From the NCBI RefSeq assembly GCF_018141445.1, contig NZ_CP058649.1, forward strand, positions 1 to 64,000: DNA of 64,000 nucleotides, given 5' to 3'. This document shows, piece after piece, positions 34,260 through 43,615 of this stretch. Each line of letters starts with the position of its first letter. Position 1 is the first letter of the stretch. The DNA is from Vallitalea pronyensis. Lineage in GTDB: Bacteria; Bacillota; Clostridia; Lachnospirales; Vallitaleaceae. A program made the translations under genes and the position numbers. The notes under the pieces are model-generated. The model ran no database searches and was not told where the DNA came from. It was given only the letters and a program-made list of their open reading frames with translations.

Positions 34260-34538
34260 AATAATTCTCCTTAGTGTTTTATAGTTTTTATAGTTTGAAT
34301 TTTATCATAATTAATATATTCTGTCAATAGTCTAATTATTAAATTTATTATCTAAAATTAAAAAAAATTTAATCTTAGATATTTTTTATATAACTAACAT
34401 ATCAATTATGATAGACAAAACAATAGAAAAGACTTACCCTAAATTTAGTGACGATCTGCCCTAAAATTTCTATATAAAAGAACATATCCACTTTAACAGA
34501 TATGTCCTTGAGATGTTTGGCTTACCATTGTATTAGCT

Positions 34539-34600
34539 CAGGCTGTTGACAAAACCCGTTAAATCCATAAGTAGAATTAACGGGTTTTGTCAACAGCCTG
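34539..34600. repeat. Perfect 24-bp inverted repeat
   Basis: Left arm 34539-34562 and right arm 34577-34600 are exact reverse complements around a 14-base loop. It adjoins the hairpin at 34601-34637. No gene is inside. It may be a MITE-like or palindromic repeat element. Confidence 0.9.
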
Positions 34601-34637
34601 AAAATCTCCTTGACTATACATACAGTCAAGGAGATTT
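34601..34637 (-). repeat. Hairpin repeat, copy 2
   Basis: The arms match those of copy 1 at 33791-33828, and the loop differs in two or three bases. It sits 42 bases past the ftsH stop and may also end ftsH transcription. Confidence 0.85.
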
Positions 34638-34678
34638 AAATTATATTGTCTTATTTGAATCAAAGGGTAGATTAGATT

Positions 34679-36571
34679 TTATTCTTCTACATGATCTTCT
34701 TCTGGAGCTAAATCAACCTGAGCTTGTACTTCAGCAACTAGAATATCTTCTTCCACTTGCTTAGGTTCATCACCAAATAATGCACCAAATTCTACACCTG
34801 TAATCTTTTCTTTTTTTAAGAGAAGAGATGCTGTTTTGTGAAGAATTTCAATGTTCTCTTCTAGAATATGCATGGCTTTATCAAAACCTGTATTCACGAT
34901 ACGTTTGATTTCACTATCGATAAGTCCTGCAATATTTTCACCATAATTCCGTGTATGTCCCCAATCACGACCGATGAATACTTCATCACTGTCACTACCA
35001 AATTGAATAGGCCCAAGTACATCACTCATACCATAACGTACAACCATGTTTCTAGCGATTCCTGTGGCTCTTTCAATATCATTAGAGGCACCCGTGGTAA
35101 TATCGTCTAAAATAAGCTTTTCAGCTGCTCTACCACCAAGTAAAGATACAATCTCCTGTATCATCTTTTTCTTGGTCAGATACATGGTATCTTTTGATGG
35201 TAACGGCATGGTATAGCCGCCTGCAAAACCAGTTGGAATAATGGAGATACTATGAACAGGATCAAGTTCTTCAAGCTCATGATGAATAATGGCATGCCCT
35301 GCTTCATGATAAGCCGTAATTTTCTTTTCTTTTTCAGAAATGACACGGCTCTTCTTCTCTGTTCCAATACCCACCTTAATGAAGGCTCTTTGAATATCTT
35401 CTTGCTCAATGACTTTTTTATTCTCACGTGCAGCATAGATGGATGCTTCATTTAATAAGTTCTCAAGATCAGCACCTGTAAAGCCCGCAGTGGTTTGAGC
35501 CACAACGCCAAGGTCCACATTATCAGATAATGGCTTGCCTTTAGCATGAACCTTAAGTATTTCTTCACGACCTTTAACATCTGGTCGTCCCACAACAACT
35601 TTTCTATCAAATCGACCTGGACGTAATAACGCAGGGTCAAGAATATCAGCACGGTTTGTAGCGGCTATAACAATAACCCCTTCATTGATACCGAAGCCAT
35701 CCATTTCAACAAGCATCTGGTTCAATGTCTGCTCTCTTTCATCATGTCCGCCGCCAAGGCCAGCGCCTCGCTTACGGCCAACAGCGTCAATCTCATCAAT
35801 GAACACAATACATGGTGCATTTTTCTTAGCCTGATCAAATAAATCTCTTACACGAGATGCACCAACACCGACAAACATCTCAACGAAATCAGAACCTGAA
35901 ATACTGAAGAATGGTACACCTGCTTCACCAGCAACGGCTTTCGCTAGTAAAGTCTTACCTGTTCCTGGAGGTCCTACTAATAGAACACCTTTTGGTATCC
36001 GAGCACCTAGTTCAACGAACTTACGGGGGCTTTTCAAGAATTCTACAACCTCTTCCAATTCCTCTTTTTCCTCTTCTAATCCAGCAACATTTTTAAAGGT
36101 TACTTTCTTCTTGTCATCAACGACCATCTTTGCTTTACTCTTACCAAATGACATGACACGGCTTCCGCCACCGCCGCCTTGTGCTTGATTCATGATAAAC
36201 ACCAACAAGAAAACCACGGCGATCAGCACAATAAATGATGGTAAAATTTGAATAAACCAATTGGGGCGAACCACATCTTTCATATAATATTTAATGTTTC
36301 TTTCATGTAATACCTGTTCAAATACAGATGTATTACTTATAGGAAATCGCTCATAGGTAGCATCATCAAAGAAGACGGTTACAATACCCGTAGGTATTTC
36401 CCCATTTTGCTTGATCTCAACACGTTGAACCCTATCGATTTGATTGATAAAATCCTGATAGCCAAATGTTTCTTTCATTTTATTATATTGATTGCTCGTA
36501 AAAAATACGGCAATAAGTAACACTAATAGTAAAAGCGCATAAAAACTGAATCCCCTGATATTTTTTTTCAT
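34679..36571 (-). CDS. ftsH: ATP-dependent zinc metalloprotease FtsH
   Basis: The 630-residue membrane protease has transmembrane segments at about 8-26 and 106-128, with a loop outside the cell between them. The AAA+ domain has Walker A GPPGTGKT (200-207), Walker B IVFIDE (255-260) and the second region of homology ([19 protein letters not shown]). The zinc site is HEAGH (422-426). It degrades misfolded membrane proteins and regulators. The length is normal. AAGGAAGGAGG precedes the ATG. It is last in the tilS-hpt-ftsH group, as in many Firmicutes. Confidence 0.97.
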   Translation of the reverse strand: MKKNIRGFSFYALLLLVLLIAVFFTSNQYNKMKETFGYQDFINQIDRVQRVEIKQNGEIPTGIVTVFFDDATYERFPISNTSVFEQVLHERNIKYYMKDVVRPNWFIQILPSFIVLIAVVFLLVFIMNQAQGGGGGSRVMSFGKSKAKMVVDDKKKVTFKNVAGLEEEKEELEEVVEFLKSPRKFVELGARIPKGVLLVGPPGTGKTLLAKAVAGEAGVPFFSISGSDFVEMFVGVGASRVRDLFDQAKKNAPCIVFIDEIDAVGRKRGAGLGGGHDEREQTLNQMLVEMDGFGINEGVIVIAATNRADILDPALLRPGRFDRKVVVGRPDVKGREEILKVHAKGKPLSDNVDLGVVAQTTAGFTGADLENLLNEASIYAARENKKVIEQEDIQRAFIKVGIGTEKKSRVISEKEKKITAYHEAGHAIIHHELEELDPVHSISIIPTGFAGGYTMPLPSKDTMYLTKKKMIQEIVSLLGGRAAEKLILDDITTGASNDIERATGIARNMVVRYGMSDVLGPIQFGSDSDEVFIGRDWGHTRNYGENIAGLIDSEIKRIVNTGFDKAMHILEENIEILHKTASLLLKKEKITGVEFGALFGDEPKQVEEDILVAEVQAQVDLAPEEDHVEE

Positions 36572-36634
36572 GTGCTTGCCTCCTTCCTTATCTTTAGCCC
36601 TATTGTTGTCATATTCTTCAACCTCTTATTCTTC

Positions 36635-37159
36635 CTACAGTTCCATTATACCGATATATGGTAAATTACGATATTTTTGCTCATAGTCAAGCCCATAACC
36701 AAGAACGAATTCATCAGGAATAGAAAAACCAACATAATCCACTTGAACATCTATAACACGTCTTTCTGGCTTGTCTAACAATGTGCATATTTTAACGCTA
36801 TTTGGGTTTCTATCTTTGAGTATCTGAACCAAATAGCTTAATGTTCTACCTGAATCAATAATATCTTCAACGATAATCACATCTTTTCCTTCAATGGATT
36901 CGTCAAGATCTTTTACGATCTTCACAACGCCTGTACTTGTTTTTTCATTGCCATAACTGGATACAGCCATGAAATCCATAGAAAGGGGTGGTTCTTTAAT
37001 ATGTTTTGATAAATCAACCATAAACATTACTCCGCCCTTTAAGACACAGATTAAGTGAACATCTTCTTTATCCGCATAGTCCCTGGATATTTCTTCACCT
37101 AATTCTTTAATTCTTGCCTTTAATTTATCAGCAGAAATTAATGTTTTTATGTTATGCAT
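36635..37159 (-). CDS. hpt: Hypoxanthine phosphoribosyltransferase
   Basis: The 174-residue enzyme converts hypoxanthine or guanine plus PRPP to IMP or GMP. The PRPP-binding motif is VEDIIDSGRT (97-106). The N-terminal CVLKGGVMFMVDL and the C-terminal GYGLDYEQKYRNLPYIG are family hallmarks. The start codon ATG at 37159 is preceded by GAGGAGG and overlaps the tilS reading frame by 8 bases, so the two are translationally coupled. The order tilS-hpt-ftsH is conserved in Firmicutes. Confidence 0.96.
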   Translation of the reverse strand: MHNIKTLISADKLKARIKELGEEISRDYADKEDVHLICVLKGGVMFMVDLSKHIKEPPLSMDFMAVSSYGNEKTSTGVVKIVKDLDESIEGKDVIIVEDIIDSGRTLSYLVQILKDRNPNSVKICTLLDKPERRVIDVQVDYVGFSIPDEFVLGYGLDYEQKYRNLPYIGIMEL

Positions 37160-38543
37160 CCTGATAATCCTCCTCTAAATAATACTTTACTTCTAATATT
37201 TTTTTTGTGGACGCTGTGACTTTATAGTGTTCGCTTATGCGATGACCTATGATCCATATAATCTGCGAACCATCCACAAGTAATGGTATCTTATCGCGTT
37301 CTTCCCTTGGAATCTTAGCATCAATAAAATACTTTTTTAACTTCTTTTGACCATCAATGCCTCTGATAACAATGGCATCCCCTTGACGTCTGTTTCTTAC
37401 TTTCAAATTATATTTTATTTTATCATAATCGAACCATTTCGTATACAAATTTTTGGGAATATTATCTTTTTGGGCTTCTAATAAGCGAACCTCCACATAA
37501 CTGTCTAAGGCTTCTATATAGGTTTTGGTATTCAAATGAACATCTTTTTCGAAAGCTTTTGTTTTATTTTCTCCCAAAACGCTCATTATGATACTGCTAT
37601 AAGCTTTTTTTGCAACAATTCCTTTTGGTAATTGTATTTTTTTACTGACTTCTTTATGGGCTAATTGAAGGATTTGCTCGATATGTTTGTATTCGATATT
37701 TTTTAGAGATCCTAATTGATGAAGGACTTGCCGAATGATGCGCCTTCTAATCACCAAATTAAGAGCGTTAAATGCATCTAGATCAATGGTATAGCTGTTA
37801 TCTTTCCTGGTGATGACTTGCTCCATCTTCTCAAGCACAATACCATGAATATAATCATCTTCACTTCTGGCTATATGCGCTGTATTCACCATATGTTGAA
37901 CAAAGTTCTTATTAAATTGCTCTTCAACATAAGGTATCACTGTATGCCTAATCTTGTTTCTTGTGTATACGTTAAGTGCGTTGGTATAATCATCTCTATA
38001 TGCAATCTGATGTTCATGACAATAGTGCTCTATTTCCTCACGTGTACAGTCAATAAAAGGTCTTATAATAAAATCCCTTACAGGTGGAATACCGCCAATG
38101 CCTTTTAGCCCAGTACCTCGCATTAAGTGCATGATAACCGTTTCAGCTTGATCATTTATATGATGACCGATAGCGATTTTTCCATTTTTAACCCTTAACC
38201 TTTGTTGTTCAAATACATCATACCGAATCTTTCTGCCCATTTCCTCTAAGGATAGTTTATAGCTTTTTGCAAGTTTCTTAACGTCAAAATAAGACACATG
38301 GCATGGTATAGCCAAATGTTCACAGGTTTTTTCTACTAATGTTACATCTTCACCTGCATCTGCTCGTATGCCATGATGCACATGCACAACACATATGCTT
38401 ATGCCTAGCTGGTCTTTTAACTGATCAAATATGTGGAGAAGGCACATGGAATCCATGCCTCCAGATACACCAATAATGACTGTATCACCTTCATGAACCA
38501 TATCCCATTTTTTGATTGTTGATAATACCTTCTCGACCATCAT
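37152..38543 (-). CDS. tilS: tRNA(Ile)-lysidine synthase
   Basis: The 463-residue enzyme modifies C34 of tRNA-Ile to lysidine so that it reads AUA. The PP-loop motif is SGGMDS (27-32), followed by HVHHGIRADAGED and the region GHHINDQAETVIMHLMRG. The C-terminal domain has KKYFIDAKIPREERDKIPLLV. I chose the ATG at 38543 (MMVEKV), 10 bases after GAGG; the frame upstream to 38588 has no ribosome binding site. It overlaps hpt by 8 bases. It lies downstream of spoIIE, as in other Firmicutes. Confidence 0.95.
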   Translation of the reverse strand: MMVEKVLSTIKKWDMVHEGDTVIIGVSGGMDSMCLLHIFDQLKDQLGISICVVHVHHGIRADAGEDVTLVEKTCEHLAIPCHVSYFDVKKLAKSYKLSLEEMGRKIRYDVFEQQRLRVKNGKIAIGHHINDQAETVIMHLMRGTGLKGIGGIPPVRDFIIRPFIDCTREEIEHYCHEHQIAYRDDYTNALNVYTRNKIRHTVIPYVEEQFNKNFVQHMVNTAHIARSEDDYIHGIVLEKMEQVITRKDNSYTIDLDAFNALNLVIRRRIIRQVLHQLGSLKNIEYKHIEQILQLAHKEVSKKIQLPKGIVAKKAYSSIIMSVLGENKTKAFEKDVHLNTKTYIEALDSYVEVRLLEAQKDNIPKNLYTKWFDYDKIKYNLKVRNRRQGDAIVIRGIDGQKKLKKYFIDAKIPREERDKIPLLVDGSQIIWIIGHRISEHYKVTASTKKILEVKYYLEEDYQDA

Positions 38544-38790
38544 ACTTTGACATCCTCTTTTCGTCTTATATAGAATAAACGGTTTCACTTTGCTTATTCT
38601 TAAATAAAGAGACTCCTTTTAATATACTAGACTTATCCCAAGAAATCAATAGTCAAGTTAAATCTTTGTTTCCATTCCTATATTATTAACAATTTGTACA
38701 CAAAATCATTCTATCAATATATATGAATTAAATGAGATATATAAGCGTTGTTGACTTTTTTCTTTAGCATCTAGGGTCTTTACCGCTTTC

Positions 38791-38862
38791 ATTTGTCATG
38801 GGGTTTCATGTATCATTGCCTTTTCAGCAATCTTTATGATACATGAAACCCCTAAGACAAAT
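38791..38862. repeat. Long inverted repeat, upstream of tilS and past spoIIE
   Basis: A core of 17 perfect pairs (38800-38816 with 38836-38852) is extended by a 7-bp outer stem (ATTTGTC / GACAAAT) past small bulges. A 19-base loop lies between. With the hairpin at 38879-38923 it forms a tandem pair. Confidence 0.8.
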
Positions 38863-38878
38863 AGAAACGCAAAAATGT

Positions 38879-38923
38879 CGTGATAAGATACCTTGAGGCT
38901 AGCACTCAAGGTATCCTATCACG
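38879..38923 (-). terminator. Hairpin past spoIIE
   Basis: An 18-bp stem with one mismatch (38879-38923) has a 7-base loop. It begins about 35 bases after the spoIIE stop. The T-run on the minus strand is short (TTTTTGCG after a gap), so it may be a weak terminator or mRNA stabiliser. Confidence 0.6.
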
Positions 38924-38957
38924 CCCATATCCAACCCTATAACGCAGTTTATTATCT

Positions 38958-41333
38958 CTAACCTGCTTTTTCCCATATACGTACAGCAATAACCGTCATA
39001 TCGTCATTAACCTGTCCGCCAGCTTTTTTTCTGGCTGACTCCAGAATATAATCTGAAATATCCTGAGGGTTTCTGCTATCACATTTCTTCAGTGCTTCTT
39101 CCACCCACTTTTCCTTGTCAATGGTTTCATCGTCACTGTCTAATATACCATCTGTGACCATTACCACCATATCCCCATCTTTTAATTGTTTATTGGTGGA
39201 TTCACTTTCAACATGATTGAGCATACCCATTGGTAAAGAGGTTGATCCAATAACATCAATTTTATTGCCACTTTTTATAAAGGATGACACCGCACCTATT
39301 TTAACAAACTCACACATACCTGTGTACCGGTCAATGACGCTCATATCAAGCGTTGAGAGGGTTTGCTCACTGGATTTCAACACCAGTATGGAGTTCACCA
39401 TTTTTATAGCTGTTTCACCATCAAATCCGGCTTCTAAAAGCTGTTCCATAAGTTCAATGGTTGCTTTACTTTCTTTGAATGCTTTTAATCCCGTACCCAT
39501 TCCATCTGAAAGCGCAACAATGTCTTGACCTTTTGGCAGGTTTAAGAAAGAATAACTGTCACCTGATACATCTTTATCATCTTTGCCTACTCTTGATACG
39601 CCTTTTGCAATGCGGTATACCTCACTTTCTATGAACCTTACATCGCTGTAGGCTGCATCGGATATGTATTTACATCCGTCCTCCATACGCATCCTTTTCT
39701 TGGTATATTTATTAACGACAGGGGTCACATCCCTCATAGACCGACTCTTGTCCCCTTGGTACTTTAATTTCATACCCACTTCCATCCGGCCGTTGTGGGT
39801 TTTATACACAACAACATCTTTAACCAATATATCTTCTTTAGAAAGTTCTTCCATGATAGACGTTTCCAGTTCTTCATTAAACGCCATGTTTTTGTAAAGA
39901 TTGTCCCCTAGTTTCTCAATGATATGGGCCACAGAATGGAATTGCTGGGATATAAGCTCCCTATTTTCTGCAATTCGATTTTCCCATGCCATGTTCATTT
40001 TGTAGATTTCAAATAAGCGATTGGTGGTCGCAATAAAATCCTCTGTATGAATGCATTTGTTTAAAAAACCATTCGGTATATCATCTCTCGTTATCTGGTT
40101 CTTGTTTTCAATCGCGGAAAAAATACTAAACACTGTCCGATAGGTATCATAAAATTCTTTTTGCCAGCACATCTGGCACATGCTACAGTTTTTACATACT
40201 TTTTCCGCCACATCATCTAATAGCTTATTGACTTCCTCTGTGGTTAAATTTTCTCGACGATCGGATATATCCTCAAACGTCTTTGCAATGTTATGAAATG
40301 ACGCTGAAAAATGGGCGAGTTTTTCATTGATTATACTTTGGACTTTATCAATATGCCTGTCTTCCGAAACCATCTCTTTTTTCATGGTGTAGATCTGTTC
40401 TTTTTCACTGGGTAATATAGCAAATATACCCACACTGACAATCAGGGCTTTTACAATCTGAAAATCCAAATTAAGGGGTGAAAAGAAATACCATAGGCCA
40501 ATGGTGCCCAGTGAAAAGCCGATCATACTACCCACTTTACCAAGTTCCCTAAATAAGGCTGATAAGATACCAATCATACCAAAAATACCAACTATTTCTG
40601 CATCATATTTTCCCATAAGTACTAATACTATCCCCGAAACCACCCCAATAACAGCACCCGTACCAATTCCGTGCCGATAACCTAAGATCAGTACCACTGA
40701 GAAAATCCAAACTTCAATGAAGCCAAACCCTAAAACTGTTATACCTGCTATACCGGCTACAGCCGTTCCCATAATGATGGCTTCACTAATGAGCACCTCA
40801 TTGGTTACTTTGTTCTCATCATCATGTTCTAGAAGGTACTTAACGCCTCTGCCATATATGAGTACCAAGGCTAATATGGCAATGGCTTCAAGAAAAGCTG
40901 CAAAAAACATATGCCCTGCATTTTGCCCCATAACTGCTGCGGACATGGATACCACTAAGCAACTGATGGCACTGATGATTCCCTCATGAATGAGCAGCAT
41001 CTTCTTCCCACGTATTTCTACAATGGAATTAATGGCCACAATGACAATCATGATCATTAAATATTTCAGTACATCAATAGCAGGCATAACTGTAATAAGC
41101 CCTAACAGTACGGCTAAGAAAATACCCAACCTGTTTTTCTTATCGATATACACGGCAGAAAAATAAGCCATGGCCATGGGGTTCATATTGGTAAAGATAA
41201 CCGCCCGCCCCAGCATCATTCCTAGAATATAGATAAACACGATTTTAAGGATACGAAATGCTTGTCTCATATAAATATCTTTTTTCTGTAACAACGGATG
41301 ACTTCTGCGGAATCCAACATCTACTCGTTCCAT
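38958..41333 (-). CDS. spoIIE: Stage II sporulation protein E (serine phosphatase)
   Basis: The 791-residue protein has about ten transmembrane segments in its N-terminal 300 residues, a linker with a CxxC-type Cys cluster (CKNCSMCQMC), and a C-terminal PP2C phosphatase domain with GDSYSFLNL, ALSDGMGTG and the late VTDGILDSDDE and DDMTVI motifs. It dephosphorylates SpoIIAA and so activates sigma-F in the forespore; it also sits at the asymmetric septum. I chose the ATG at 41333 because GGGGAG precedes it; the frame runs on to 41405 without a site. It is located before tilS, as in Bacillus and Clostridium. Confidence 0.96.
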   Translation of the reverse strand: MERVDVGFRRSHPLLQKKDIYMRQAFRILKIVFIYILGMMLGRAVIFTNMNPMAMAYFSAVYIDKKNRLGIFLAVLLGLITVMPAIDVLKYLMIMIVIVAINSIVEIRGKKMLLIHEGIISAISCLVVSMSAAVMGQNAGHMFFAAFLEAIAILALVLIYGRGVKYLLEHDDENKVTNEVLISEAIIMGTAVAGIAGITVLGFGFIEVWIFSVVLILGYRHGIGTGAVIGVVSGIVLVLMGKYDAEIVGIFGMIGILSALFRELGKVGSMIGFSLGTIGLWYFFSPLNLDFQIVKALIVSVGIFAILPSEKEQIYTMKKEMVSEDRHIDKVQSIINEKLAHFSASFHNIAKTFEDISDRRENLTTEEVNKLLDDVAEKVCKNCSMCQMCWQKEFYDTYRTVFSIFSAIENKNQITRDDIPNGFLNKCIHTEDFIATTNRLFEIYKMNMAWENRIAENRELISQQFHSVAHIIEKLGDNLYKNMAFNEELETSIMEELSKEDILVKDVVVYKTHNGRMEVGMKLKYQGDKSRSMRDVTPVVNKYTKKRMRMEDGCKYISDAAYSDVRFIESEVYRIAKGVSRVGKDDKDVSGDSYSFLNLPKGQDIVALSDGMGTGLKAFKESKATIELMEQLLEAGFDGETAIKMVNSILVLKSSEQTLSTLDMSVIDRYTGMCEFVKIGAVSSFIKSGNKIDVIGSTSLPMGMLNHVESESTNKQLKDGDMVVMVTDGILDSDDETIDKEKWVEEALKKCDSRNPQDISDYILESARKKAGGQVNDDMTVIAVRIWEKAG

Positions 41334-41541
41334 TCTTTTCTCCCCTTTGCAAAATTCATTTGGTGAGACCTCATTATACAGACCGTTGTCTGAATTGTTT
41401 GTCATAACTTGTATCCAAAATAAAAAAAGTTTTAGACAAATTTTCTCATGAAGCTGTTCACCATCGAATAGAGGAACCCCTATTATTTTAACAAGTTAGA
41501 ATGACACGGCGTTTTCCTATAAGACATAAAAAGATGAAGGT

Positions 41542-41847
41542 TTATTCATCACCTTCATCCTCATTTATAAAGATTATTTCACCGGGTTTAACAAGTCCAA
41601 ACTTTTCTCTTGCTAATTCCTCGATATATGCATCAGATTTCATGTATTCACGCTCTTGTAATAATTCAATATAGCGCTCCCGCTCTTCTTCAATCTGTCT
41701 CTCTAGGGCTAACTTTTCTTTTTCTTGTTTTTTATTATAGGTGTATAGGCTGGTTATTTGTATACTCACAACCACAGTTAGTAACATGAGAACAAGTGTG
41801 GCAAACAGCATAGCCCTCTTTTTTCTTCTGTAACTTTTCTTCTTCAT
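41542..41847 (-). CDS. divIC: Septum formation initiator, DivIC/FtsB family
   Basis: The 101-residue protein has a basic cytosolic end (KKKSYRRKKR), one transmembrane segment (about 13-33), and a coiled coil from about 36 to 72 rich in Glu, Lys and Leu. The FtsB/DivIC-type end YIEELAREKFGLVKPGEIIF follows. It forms part of the divisome with FtsL and DivIB. It lies between yabQ and spoIIE in the conserved cluster. The assignment is firm on layout and context. Confidence 0.92.
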   Translation of the reverse strand: MKKKSYRRKKRAMLFATLVLMLLTVVVSIQITSLYTYNKKQEKEKLALERQIEEERERYIELLQEREYMKSDAYIEELAREKFGLVKPGEIIFINEDEGDE

Positions 41848-41899
41848 GTGGTATCCTATCCCCCTTAATTATAACCCTATCTTCCATAAAGACTTCTGG

Positions 41900-42388
41900 C
41901 TATTTCTTCTTTCGTATAATCTTCAAACTTCTTTTTACTTTCTTATATTTTATTATCAACCATTTTCCAAATTTTTTCAAGCGTTTATATAATTTTTTAC
42001 CCAAGAATGTGATGGGTTTTAATAATAATCTTATTGGAAGCCATAGAATATGTAGTATACCTTTAACAATTTTAACTATAACGTGATAGATTTTCATAAA
42101 TACGCATAGAACCAGTTTGCTGACAAGTAAAAAGTATAGGGTTAAGCCTAGAACGACCCCTAGACAAAGAAAACCTCTTAGACTGCCATCGTTATGATGA
42201 AAGATCTCCAAAAAGATAATAAAGCTGCTGACAACCCAATAGATAAAATCCTGAAGGCTCACTAACCACCTTGGATGCTTTACCATTCTTCTGAAGACCC
42301 GAATAAGGTCATAGAGAAATCCTAAAAAAACACCGTTGAGTATAGCTAATAAAAAGTTAATCCCTTGTGTGCTTACGAAATTATTCAT
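41900..42388 (-). CDS. yabQ: Spore cortex biosynthesis protein YabQ
   Basis: The 162-residue membrane protein has about four transmembrane segments: two in the first 60 residues (INFLLAILNGVFLGFLYDLI, FIYWVVSSFIIFL), then about 72-92 and 93-110. A strongly basic tail follows (KKLYKRLKKFGKWL...KKK). This fits YabQ, needed for spore cortex formation and localised to the outer forespore membrane. It sits 10 bp past yabP and before divIC, as in Bacillus. GTGAGGT lies just before the ATG. The tail is longer than in some relatives. Confidence 0.9.
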   Translation of the reverse strand: MNNFVSTQGINFLLAILNGVFLGFLYDLIRVFRRMVKHPRWLVSLQDFIYWVVSSFIIFLEIFHHNDGSLRGFLCLGVVLGLTLYFLLVSKLVLCVFMKIYHVIVKIVKGILHILWLPIRLLLKPITFLGKKLYKRLKKFGKWLIIKYKKVKRSLKIIRKKK

Positions 42389-42397
42389 ACCTCACAC

Positions 42398-42685
42398 CTA
42401 ACCAAATAATTTTGACATCCATGAACCTTTTGAACCATAACGAGCACCATCGCTATATTCTAAGCTATCGATTTGTCCATCAAGGTCTAATTCTTCTTTA
42501 TCAAGATTAAGCCTATTGACATGCAGGTCCATTCCTTTAATGGTAAGCGTCCCCATTTCTGTCTCAATGATCACAGCATCTGTATCAAAAGAAATGACAT
42601 CTGTTACCCCTGTAATTGAAACCCTCTCTCTGTCATTAATGACCAATCGATGGTGGGTATTACTGTTTACCTTATCTTCCATCAT
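42398..42685 (-). CDS. yabP: Sporulation protein YabP
   Basis: The 95-residue protein has the YabP/YqfC pattern: HHRLVINDRERVSITGVTDV, then SFDTDAVIIETEMGTLTIKG and DLHVNRLNLDKEELDLDGQID. It is a small beta-rich protein that works in spore coat or cortex assembly and is recruited to the forespore membrane. GAGGAGG lies upstream; both ATG at 42685 and the next codon are possible starts. The order yabP-yabQ-divIC is the usual one. Confidence 0.93.
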   Translation of the reverse strand: MMEDKVNSNTHHRLVINDRERVSITGVTDVISFDTDAVIIETEMGTLTIKGMDLHVNRLNLDKEELDLDGQIDSLEYSDGARYGSKGSWMSKLFG

Positions 42686-42894
42686 TCAACCTCCTCTTAA
42701 TGTGGATAACCTATAATTCATTATATTAACCACTTAAGAGATTTATTCGAAGGGTTCGTACAAATGTAGCAAAACAGGGCTATCACATATAAGCATATGG
42801 GTTAAATCATCGTAACCATAAGCCCTTGAGAACTTATGATCACAAAAAATCCAACTTCCATATTACTTATAGGATAACCCTGCTTAAAGATTAG
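42686..42894. other. Intergenic stretch upstream of yabP
   Basis: No gene is seen in these 209 bases. As yabP is normally expressed from a sigma-E promoter, the site would be here, but I cannot place it with confidence. Confidence 0.3.
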
Positions 42895-43134
42895 CTATAA
42901 GTATTTAAACATCTCTTTTGCTTCTTCTTTTCTAACGGTTTCTTTTACGATTAGTACTTCTACTTTAACCACTTTATCGCCGAATTGAATCTCAATGATA
43001 TCGCCTTCTTTCACTTTGGTTCCTGCTTTAGCCACTTTATCATTAATCTTAATTCGACCCGCATCACAGGCTTCATTGGCGACGGTACGTCTTTTTATTA
43101 ACCTTGAAACCTTTAAATATTTATCTAAACGCAT
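42895..43134 (-). CDS. rqcP: S4-domain RNA-binding protein (RqcP/Hsp15-like)
   Basis: The 79-residue protein is a single S4 domain: MRLDKYLKVSRLIKRRTVAN, then the DAGRIKINDKVAKAGTKV pattern, then a VEVL-containing end. This matches the YabO/RqcP family, which binds the ribosomal 50S-peptidyl-tRNA complex in quality control with RqcH; older names are Hsp15-like or RlbA. GAGGGAG lies before the ATG. It sits between the HU gene and yabP, the usual clostridial place. Confidence 0.9.
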   Translation of the reverse strand: MRLDKYLKVSRLIKRRTVANEACDAGRIKINDKVAKAGTKVKEGDIIEIQFGDKVVKVEVLIVKETVRKEEAKEMFKYL

Positions 43135-43213
43135 GTTTTTCGCTCCCTCACTTCATAAGTTATAAGCAACTCTACTTCATATGCTATATCAGAGAACTTT
43201 CTTATACAATTAA

Positions 43214-43239
43214 AAAATCTGCACCTAAGTGCAGATTTT
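43214..43239 (-). terminator. Terminator of the HU gene
   Basis: AAAATCTGCAC pairs perfectly with GTGCAGATTTT around a 4-base loop, so T-runs exist on both strands. It lies about 20 bases past the HU stop codon. Confidence 0.88.
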
Positions 43240-43258
43240 AAGTAATAGTGCTTTTTAA

Positions 43259-43537
43259 TTAACGACCATTTACAGCGTCTTTTAAAGCTTTTCCTGCTTT
43301 GAAGCGAGGTGCTTTAGAAGCAGCGATTTGCATTGGCTCGCCTGTTTGTGGATTTCTTCCTTCTCTAGCTGCTCTTTCAGTCACATCAAATGTACCGAAA
43401 CCAACTAATTGGATTTTACCACCTTCGCTTAATTCTGCTGATACTACATCGATAAATGCCTTTAAAGTTTTTTCTGCATCTTTTTTGCTTAATTCAGTTT
43501 TTTCTGCAATAGCCGTAACTAATTCAGCTTTGTTCAT
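43259..43537 (-). CDS. hup: DNA-binding protein HU
   Basis: The 92-residue protein has the HU pattern: [21 protein letters not shown], then [25 protein letters not shown] with the DNA-binding arm, and a [10 protein letters not shown] end. It packages and bends DNA as a dimer. GAGGAG lies before the ATG. The gene is transcribed alone or with mazG upstream and ends at the hairpin at 43214-43239. Confidence 0.97.
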   Translation of the reverse strand: MNKAELVTAIAEKTELSKKDAEKTLKAFIDVVSAELSEGGKIQLVGFGTFDVTERAAREGRNPQTGEPMQIAASKAPRFKAGKALKDAVNGR

Positions 43538-43615
43538 AATAACTCCTCCTCTACTTTAATATTGTTTATTTTGAACAAAGGCGCAATAACGCGCTGCTAA
43601 GAATGATTCTTAGCT

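Noticed and set aside
42701..42709. Single DnaA box (TGTGGATAA) before yabP
   Set aside because: An isolated 9-mer is expected by chance; only the clusters near 60.1-60.6 kb are meaningful.
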